Assembly: GCA_900553705.1 (NCBI GenBank)
Contig: USEK01000042.1
Span: 1-10,241 of the forward strand
DNA: 10,241 nucleotides
DNA from: an uncultured Collinsella sp.
Lineage (GTDB): Bacteria > Actinomycetota > Coriobacteriia > Coriobacteriales > Coriobacteriaceae
Direction: 5' to 3'
A program made the position numbers and the translations under genes. This document shows, one piece after another, positions 5,951-10,241 of the stretch. Under the pieces are notes generated by a model, which had not been told where the DNA came from, made no database searches, and was given only the letters and a program-made list of their open reading frames with translations. Each line of letters opens with the position of its first letter. Positions within the stretch are counted from its first letter, which is position 1.

Positions 5951-6368
5951 ACCCAAACAACAGCCCGTGCGCCCGCCGACCGCCTTCGAGCGCTTGGCGG
6001 ACCCCGAGGGCAGACGCCGCGCCGCCGACCCCAACCTCACTGCCAACGGTGCCGTGCGCGCCAACCGCGCCGCACAGTTTATGCCCTTTGCCGCCCTCAC
6101 GGGATACTACGAACTCGTGCGCAAGCAGGAAATCACCATCGAGCCAAAACGTGAGCTCACGGAAGAAAAAGCCCTCGTGCTTTCTAAAAAACTCGAGGGT
6201 CTCAAACGTGGCGACTTGGTTCGTGTCACCTATTACGATACATACGGCTATCGCAGCCGCACCGGCATCCTCGACGAGGCGCTCCCCGCCTTCAAGCTCC
6301 TCAAGCTCCGAGACATCGCCATCGACTTCGACGGCATCCAAGACATCGAACTGCGCGGACGAGCCTAG
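5943..6368 (+). CDS. YolD-like protein, partner of the Y-family polymerase
   Basis: This 141-residue soluble protein, started at GTG 5943, overlaps the polymerase stop by eight bases. The segment RAAQFMPFAALTGYYELVRKQE is the YolD-family hallmark (a conserved PFAAL followed by aromatic residues). The downstream LKRGDLVRVTYYDTYGYRSRTGILD resembles the small beta domain of the family. YolD proteins are repeatedly encoded next to UvrX/UmuC-like polymerases in Firmicutes and Actinobacteria and have been proposed to play the UmuD role in an error-prone polymerase complex. The activity of this protein is therefore inferred from family and operon. The N-terminal 30 residues are Pro/Arg-rich and probably disordered. 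There is no self-cleavage Ser/Lys motif of the UmuD type that I can recognise. Regulation is shared with the polymerase through the LexA-boxed promoter. Confidence 0.85.
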   Translation: MPKPKQQPVRPPTAFERLADPEGRRRAADPNLTANGAVRANRAAQFMPFAALTGYYELVRKQEITIEPKRELTEEKALVLSKKLEGLKRGDLVRVTYYDTYGYRSRTGILDEALPAFKLLKLRDIAIDFDGIQDIELRGRA

Positions 6369-6394
6369 CCAAGGAAGCGCATCCAGAGCGACGC

Positions 6395-6778
6395 TTACAG
6401 CGTCATGACGTAGTAGCCCGCGTCTTTCACGGCCGTCTCGAGGACATCACGATCAACCGGCTGCTTAGAGCGCACGCGTGCCGTGTGGTCCGCATACGTC
6501 ACCGTTGCCCACACGCCATCCAGTGCATTGAGGGCATTGGCTACGTTCTGAGCGCAGCCGTCACAGCTCATGCCGCCGATGAGCAGCTCATCGCTATAGG
6601 GATAGTGTGACGCATCGGTATCCACCACAACAACCTTTTTGGCCTTCTTGCCGCTCGCACCATCGCTGCAACAACTCTTCCCATGTGTCGAAGCGGCAAT
6701 GCGACGCAGTCCAAAAAACATGCCGACGGCAATGACGGCCAGCACGATGAGATTCGCAGGGCTGAGCAAGTCACTCAT
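6395..6778 (-). CDS. Membrane-anchored heavy-metal-associated (HMA) domain protein
   Basis: This 127-residue protein has two parts. Residues 8-24 form a hydrophobic segment (ANLIVLAVIAVGMFFGL) ending in RR, followed by a small Cys/Lys-rich stretch with GKSCCSDG (33-40) and KKAKK. That layout recalls short FeoB-associated Cys-rich membrane proteins. Residues about 64-127 form an HMA (CopZ/Atx1-type) domain with metal-binding motif GMSCDGC (Cys72, Cys75) and a typical VTYADHTARV strand. HMA domains bind Cu(I) or similar soft metals and deliver them to P-type ATPases; membrane tethering suggests local metal buffering or delivery. No copper ATPase is in the window. The start at 6778 has AAAGGGGA upstream at good spacing; an in-frame ATG at 6793 lacks one. 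A CsoR-like palindrome 30 bases upstream supports copper-linked regulation. Confidence 0.88.
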   Translation of the reverse strand: MSDLLSPANLIVLAVIAVGMFFGLRRIAASTHGKSCCSDGASGKKAKKVVVVDTDASHYPYSDELLIGGMSCDGCAQNVANALNALDGVWATVTYADHTARVRSKQPVDRDVLETAVKDAGYYVMTL

Positions 6779-6807
6779 GCGTTCCCCTTTCAAGTAGCCC
6801 TATCTAG

Positions 6808-6824
6808 ATACCCCCATGGGGTGT
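6808..6824 (-). promoter_or_regulatory. CsoR-like copper operator upstream of the HMA gene
   Basis: The plus-strand 17-mer ATACCCCCATGGGGTGT fits the G/C-tract pseudo-palindrome of CsoR-family sites (ATACCC-N5-GGGTAT) with a single mismatch at the second-last base. It is 30 bases upstream of the HMA protein start. CsoR releases DNA on binding Cu(I), so copper induction is expected. Recognition is by eye; no csoR gene is in the window. Confidence 0.55.
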
Positions 6825-6886
6825 CCCCATCTTAACCCAAAATCATGTCTGTTCGGTCAATTAGTTTCCCTCTTCAAACTTTTTTG

Positions 6887-6914
6887 TTGACCATGGCTTA
6901 CTTTCGTGTATAAG
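6887..6914 (+). promoter_or_regulatory. Promoter of the DUF3793-flavodoxin pair
   Basis: TTGACC (6887-6892) and TATAAG (6909-6914) are 16 bases apart, each one base off consensus. They lie 40-67 bases upstream of the DUF3793 GTG start, and a T-rich tract precedes the -35 box. Confidence 0.7.
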
Positions 6915-6929
6915 TTTTCCTAGGCTAAC
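6914..6929 (+). promoter_or_regulatory. Candidate metal-regulator palindrome abutting the -10 box
   Basis: GTTTTCCTAGGCTAAC has the symmetry GTT-N2-CCTAGG-N2-AAC. Its right part TAGGCTAAC equals the central portion of the DtxR/IdeR iron box (TTAGGTTAGGCTAACCTAA), but the outer left part does not match well. The site begins at the last -10 base, where a repressor would act. Iron repression would suit a flavodoxin operon. The assignment is tentative. Confidence 0.35.
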
Positions 6930-6953
6930 AACTGAGGACCCGAAAGGGGCATC

Positions 6954-7658
6954 GTGACTCGAACCATTGACATCCCAACATACCAAACGGCTGTCGTGCG
7001 CAACTGCTCCCCTACGCTCGCAGGTATCAAGCCGGCATCGCTCTTTACCTATCCCGGCGTTTACGCCAACCAAAACGGAAAACCCGGCGCCGCCCATATC
7101 GAAGGGCGACGCTCTCGCCTGCTCGCCGTCATAGCCCAATGCAACCGCGAGCTCCAGCCACTCGGGATCCATATGAGCGTTTTGGTCTGGCGCCCCTGCG
7201 GAGCGCTCATCTATGTGTACCGCCCTGCGGACCTCATGCGATACCTCTCCGACCCCCGCGCCACGACGGCGCTTGCCGCCGAAGGTTACGATGTCCACAA
7301 CCTGCCCGCATCACTGGTGCATCTCGCCGCGCGCATCACGCTGGCAAGCAGCAATGCCGCAGAAAGCGCCTATGACGGCAGCGTCTGCGCACTCGCGCGA
7401 AATAGGCACTGCGATACGGGGTGCATGTGCGAGTTCCCCCACGAAATTGGCTATTTTTTGGGCTATCCCTACGAAGATGTCCATCAGTTTATCGTCCAGC
7501 ACGGCGAAAACTATAAGGTCTTTGGCGCATGGAAGGTATACACAAACGTTGAGCAGGCGCTCACGACCTTCGATTCCTATCGCACATGCACGCAATACCT
7601 TACCTACATCTATCAACAGGGCTGCACCCTGGGACAACTTGTCCAGGCAACCCGATAG
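6954..7658 (+). CDS. DUF3793 family protein
   Basis: This 234-residue cytoplasmic protein of unknown function starts at GTG 6954 behind AAAGGGG (6943-6949). It shows the DUF3793 pattern: an early LAGIKPASLF (22-31), a central GIHMSVLVWRPCGALIYVYRP (71-91), and the strongly conserved CEFPHEIGYFLGYPYEDVHQFI (159-180). GENYKVFGAWKVYTNVEQA (184-202) and a C-terminal CTQYLTYIYQQG follow. Several cysteines (Cys145, 153, 157, 159) cluster before FPHE; whether they bind metal is not known. It is slightly longer than the roughly 190-200 residues I associate with the family. A flavodoxin gene follows 46 bases downstream in the same direction with no terminator between, suggesting cotranscription and a redox- or iron-linked role. 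No function is claimed beyond that. Confidence 0.85.
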   Translation: MTRTIDIPTYQTAVVRNCSPTLAGIKPASLFTYPGVYANQNGKPGAAHIEGRRSRLLAVIAQCNRELQPLGIHMSVLVWRPCGALIYVYRPADLMRYLSDPRATTALAAEGYDVHNLPASLVHLAARITLASSNAAESAYDGSVCALARNRHCDTGCMCEFPHEIGYFLGYPYEDVHQFIVQHGENYKVFGAWKVYTNVEQALTTFDSYRTCTQYLTYIYQQGCTLGQLVQATR

Positions 7659-7704
7659 AGCATACAAAACGCGGCCGCACGCCGCACAACCGAAAGGAAG
7701 ACAT

Positions 7705-8124
7705 ATGAGCAAGATCGCAGTCGTCTACTGGAGCGGTACAGGCAACACCGAGGCCATGGCAAACTTCGTTGCCGAGGGCGCAACCGGTGCCGGCGCCGAG
7801 GCAGAGGTCATCTCCTGCGCCGACTTCTCCGCAGACAAGGCCGCCAGCTATGACGCCATTGCCTTCGGCTGCCCCGCCATGGGTTCCGAGGAGCTTGAGT
7901 ATGACGAGTTCCAGCCTATGTGGGACGAGGTCAAGGAGACTCTCGGCGACAAGAAGGTCGTCCTCTTTGGCTCCTATTCGTGGGCCGAGGGCGAGTGGAT
8001 GGACAACTGGAAGGCCGATGCCGACGAGGCAGGCGTCAACGTCGTCGATTCCGTCATTTGCTACGACGCCCCCGACGATGAGGGCGAAGCGGCCTGCAAG
8101 GCCCTGGGAGCGGAGCTGGCCTAA
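7705..8124 (+). CDS. Short-chain flavodoxin
   Basis: This 139-residue electron carrier binds FMN and can replace ferredoxin when iron is short. The N-terminal KIAVVYWSGTGNTEAMA holds the phosphate-binding loop SGTGNT (10-15). DAIAFGCPAMGSEELEYDEF and VVLFGSYSWAEGEWMDNW correspond to the two loops that clamp the flavin ring, with Met and Trp/Tyr side chains available. The length fits short-chain flavodoxins (about 140-150 residues) and no long-chain insertion is present. The many Glu/Asp residues are normal for the family. The start follows GAAAGGAAG (7692-7700). It lies second after a DUF3793 gene and ends at a strong hairpin terminator, forming a two-gene unit. Confidence 0.93.
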   Translation: MSKIAVVYWSGTGNTEAMANFVAEGATGAGAEAEVISCADFSADKAASYDAIAFGCPAMGSEELEYDEFQPMWDEVKETLGDKKVVLFGSYSWAEGEWMDNWKADADEAGVNVVDSVICYDAPDDEGEAACKALGAELA

Positions 8125-8201
8125 CGAAGCCGTCAGAAAGTCGCAAGGCAACTGACAGCCGAGTACCGCACAACAACAGTCGCTCATACCCAAACAAAAA
8201 C

Positions 8202-8226
8202 GGGGACCGGATACTATCCGGTCCCC
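8202..8226. terminator. Bidirectional intrinsic terminator between flavodoxin and ABC ATPase genes
   Basis: A perfect 11-base stem (8202-8212 with 8216-8226, GGGGACCGGAT/ATCCGGTCCCC) has a three-base loop. The plus-strand side is followed by ATTTGTTAT and the minus-strand side by GTTTTTGTTTG, so it can end transcripts from both convergent operons. The minus-strand tail is the better one. Confidence 0.85.
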
Positions 8227-8256
8227 ATTTGTTATATCGACAACTTCGACGCGCCG

Positions 8257-9006
8257 CTACGAGATATTGCCCAAAAACGCCTTGGTGCGTTCGCTCTTGG
8301 GGTGGTCGAAGACCTCGCTCGGCGTACCCTCTTCCACAATGACGCCGCCGTCCATAAAGACGACGCGGTCGGCGACATCGCGGGCAAAGCCCATCTCATG
8401 CGTTACCACGATCATAGTCATACCGTCACGTGCTAGGTCGCGCATGACGCCCAATACATCGCGGACGAGCTCGGGGTCGAGCGCCGACGTGGCCTCGTCA
8501 AAGAGCATCACGTGCGGGTTCATCGACAGGGCGCGGGCGATGGCGACGCGCTGCTGCTGGCCGCCCGAAAGCTGACTCGGCATAAAATCAATGCGCTCGG
8601 CCAGGCCGACCTTGGTCAGCTCCTCGATGGCGATCTTCTCGGCCTCTTCCTTACTGCGCTTGAGCACCTTTTGCTGCGCAAGCATGACGTTCTTTTTGAC
8701 CGACAGGTGCGGGAACAGGTTGAACTGCTGAAACACCATGCCCAAGTGCGTACGTACCTTATTGAGGTCGACGCCCTTGGCACACACATCCACGCCCTCA
8801 ACGACAATCGAGCCGCTCGTGGGATGCTCCAGGCGATTGATGCAGCGAAGCATCGTCGACTTGCCCGAGCCCGAGGGGCCCAGGACCACAACGACCTCAC
8901 CCTTGTGCACGTCCAGATCGATATCACGCAGAACCACGTTATCGCCAAAAGCCTTTTGGAGGTTCTTGATGCTGACAACGACCTCGTTGGAATTCGTTTC
9001 ACTCAT
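8257..9006 (-). CDS. Polar amino-acid ABC transporter ATP-binding protein (GlnQ/HisP type)
   Basis: This 249-residue ATPase powers uptake of a polar amino acid through the neighbouring permease, acting on the inner face of the membrane. All motifs are intact: Walker A GPSGSGKST (43-51), Q-loop MVFQQFNLFPHLSV (90-103), ABC signature LSGGQQQR (146-153), Walker B VMLFDEATSALDP (166-178) and switch His203 in VTHEMGFA. The spacing and the FNLFPHL and EEGTPSEVF segments are typical of the GlnQ/ArtP/HisP group. The substrate cannot be read from sequence; glutamine, glutamate, arginine, histidine and cystine importers share this ATPase type. AAGGAGGT lies just upstream of ATG 9006, and only 12 bases separate it from the permease stop. 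The shared operon ends at the terminator at 8202-8226. Confidence 0.95.
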   Translation of the reverse strand: MSETNSNEVVVSIKNLQKAFGDNVVLRDIDLDVHKGEVVVVLGPSGSGKSTMLRCINRLEHPTSGSIVVEGVDVCAKGVDLNKVRTHLGMVFQQFNLFPHLSVKKNVMLAQQKVLKRSKEEAEKIAIEELTKVGLAERIDFMPSQLSGGQQQRVAIARALSMNPHVMLFDEATSALDPELVRDVLGVMRDLARDGMTMIVVTHEMGFARDVADRVVFMDGGVIVEEGTPSEVFDHPKSERTKAFLGNIS

Positions 9007-9018
9007 GACAGGACCTCC

Positions 9019-10188
9019 TTACAGACCGGCGATATGATCGGCGGGCGTCGCGACAACCTGTCCGGCGCTCTTGGTGGGACGCTTCTTTTTGGTTTCGGCC
9101 GTCCCCAGAAGTCTCGCCTCAAGACCGCTCACCAAGCGCGCAAGCGGCAGGGTAATGACCAGATAGAACAGAGCGGCAACCACATACGGCGTGATGGAGC
9201 CCGTCGTGGCCACGATGGTGCGGGCGTTCATGACGATCTCAACGACACCCACGGCGGCAAGCAGCGACGTGTCCTTGTAGAGCAAGATAAACTCGCTGGT
9301 CAGCGTAGGCAGGACATTGCGGAACGTCTGCGGAATCATGACATAGAGCAGCGTCTGGAAGGCATTCATGCCCAGCGAGCGAGCAGCCTCGTTTTGGCCC
9401 TTGGGGATCGACTGAATACCGGCACGGAAGATCTCGCACAAGTACGCAGACGAGTTCATGGCCATGACGATAACACCCAGCACATAGTCGTCCACTTTGA
9501 CACCGGCCAGCGGCAGACCGAAAAACGCGATATAGATCTGCAGGAACGCCGGCGTACCGCGAATGATATTCACATAGATGCCGGCAAGACAGCGCAGGAT
9601 GCGCGACTTAGAGATGCGCATGAGCGACAGGGCAAAACCGAAGGGAATTGCCAGCGGAAACGCCACAAGCACGATCGAGAGCGACATAAGGAAGCCCTTG
9701 AAGACGATCGGCAGGCTCTGGACCAAAATGACCGGGTTCAGGAACAGGCGCAGGAACATATTGGAGTTCCACGCCTCGACCCACGGCTGCTCTTTAAGGT
9801 CAGCCAGGAAGTTATCGAAGGCCGTCACGCCCTTGATCTCCACCGACGGAATCTTGGAGATCTTCTTGGTCGACCCGTCGGCGAGCGTATAGGTGCCGCT
9901 AAAGGCCTCATCGCCGCCCTCGACGGGGAAGGTCACGCCGTAAACCTCGACACGGAAAAAGCCGCCGGCAGGCGCCGTCTCGCCAAAGTCAATCTTGAGC
10001 GTCTGGCCGTCAGCCTTGCACGTGGGCTTCATGGGCGTACGATCCATGAGGTCCTCGCCCGAGAGCATCGTCAATCGCGTGTCATCGGTACCAAACGTCG
10101 TGCCGTCGACAAACGTCAAGGAAAGACCGCTCAGCTCCTCGTCGGCATCGGCCTGAACTTCCCAGGTAATGCGCGTCTCGGTGCCGCC
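9019..10188 (-). CDS. Amino-acid ABC transporter permease with N-terminal extracytoplasmic domain (5' end missing)
   Basis: A total of 389 residues are visible; the frame runs into adapter sequence at about 10189, so the true N-terminus is lost. Residues about 150-365 are a HisM/GlnP-type permease: a first membrane segment near 152-190, the family motif NIIRGTPAFLQ (207-217), further helices near 235-252, 299-320 and 333-350, and the EAA coupling loop EAARSLGMNAFQTLLYVMIPQ (267-287) that docks on the ATPase. The first roughly 120-150 residues are not a permease. They form a beta-rich, acidic, Gly/Thr-rich stretch with strands such as ITWEVQAD, GLSLTFVDGT, LKIDFGE and FFRVEVYGVTF, probably an extracytoplasmic domain. 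It does not look like the usual substrate-binding fusion, at least in the part seen. The ten residues MGSEMCIRDS that would precede it are encoded by adapter and must be discarded. The stop is 12 bases upstream of the ATPase gene. Confidence 0.9.
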   Translation of the reverse strand, partial: GGTETRITWEVQADADEELSGLSLTFVDGTTFGTDDTRLTMLSGEDLMDRTPMKPTCKADGQTLKIDFGETAPAGGFFRVEVYGVTFPVEGGDEAFSGTYTLADGSTKKISKIPSVEIKGVTAFDNFLADLKEQPWVEAWNSNMFLRLFLNPVILVQSLPIVFKGFLMSLSIVLVAFPLAIPFGFALSLMRISKSRILRCLAGIYVNIIRGTPAFLQIYIAFFGLPLAGVKVDDYVLGVIVMAMNSSAYLCEIFRAGIQSIPKGQNEAARSLGMNAFQTLLYVMIPQTFRNVLPTLTSEFILLYKDTSLLAAVGVVEIVMNARTIVATTGSITPYVVAALFYLVITLPLARLVSGLEARLLGTAETKKKRPTKSAGQVVATPADHIAGL

Positions 10189-10189
10189 G

Positions 10190-10241
10190 CTGTCTCTTAT
10201 ACACATCTCCGAGCCCACGAGACGTAGAGGAAGCTCGTATG
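10190..10241 (+). other. Illumina Nextera adapter read-through (assembly artefact)
   Basis: CTGTCTCTTATACACATCT (10190-10208) is the Tn5 mosaic end of Nextera libraries. It is followed directly by the read-2 adapter CCGAGCCCACGAGAC (10209-10223), then the eight-base i7 index GTAGAGGA (10224-10231, as in index N712), then AGCTCGTATG, which is the P7 start ATCTCGTATG with one mismatch. Bacterial sequence therefore ends at about 10189. Confidence 0.98.

Noticed and set aside
7671..7685. Small GCGGC/GCCGC hairpin between the DUF3793 and flavodoxin genes
   Set aside because: The five-base stem has no T-run, is expected by chance in GC-rich DNA, and is not enough to call an attenuator.
1..10189. 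CRISPR arrays, tRNA or rRNA genes, insertion sequences
   Set aside because: No regularly spaced repeats, cloverleaf-like segments, rRNA-like stretches or transposase motifs were seen by eye in the window.
8512..10227. 571-codon plus-strand frame opposite the ABC transporter genes
   Set aside because: It is antisense to well-supported ATPase and permease genes and ends in adapter-encoded VSYTHLRAHET. The Arg/His/Asp-rich composition has no recognisable domain.

Overview
This window is most likely a short draft-assembly contig from a high-G+C Gram-positive gut bacterium, probably a Coriobacteriia member and possibly Collinsella. The basis is GC-rich codon use, Shine-Dalgarno-led genes with ATG or GTG starts, an actinobacterial/Bacillus-type LexA box, and the mix of families (DUF3793, a YolD-like protein with a UvrX-type polymerase, a CD1115-type VirD4-like ATPase). 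This is inference from family resemblance; no search was run. The right end (about 10190-10241) is not biological: it is Illumina Nextera adapter read-through, so the last gene is cut there.

Layout. (1) 1-1647 (+): remnant or edge of a conjugative element, with the C-terminal part of a ClpP-like serine protease overlapping the start of a short VirD4/TraG-like coupling ATPase. (2) 1648-3680: terminator, then the housekeeping gene pgi on the minus strand with a hairpin in its leader. (3) 3600-4364: a degenerate, truncated iron-type alcohol dehydrogenase-like gene (minus strand) flanked by inverted copies of a roughly 30-bp repeat, with a third diverged copy beside one of them. (4) 4371-6368 (+): a damage-inducible translesion synthesis operon (promoter, LexA-type box, Y-family polymerase, overlapping YolD-like gene). 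(5) 6395-6830 (-): a membrane-anchored heavy-metal-associated domain protein with a CsoR-like copper operator upstream. (6) 6887-8226 (+): a DUF3793 gene and a short-chain flavodoxin behind one promoter with a possible metal-regulator palindrome, closed by a bidirectional terminator. (7) 8257-10188 (-): an amino-acid ABC importer operon, with a permease carrying an unusual beta-rich N-terminal extracytoplasmic domain (truncated by the contig end) followed by its ATPase.

How the parts fit together. Most of the window is ordinary chromosome built of small stress- and metal-linked cassettes (SOS mutagenesis, copper handling, a low-iron electron carrier). The conjugation genes at the left edge are the only clear mobile signal. 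The most interesting items are the translational coupling of a ClpP-like protease to a transmembrane-free coupling ATPase, the LexA-boxed polymerase/YolD pair with an insertion in its little-finger region, the inverted repeat family around the alcohol dehydrogenase remnant, and the permease fused to an unassigned domain.
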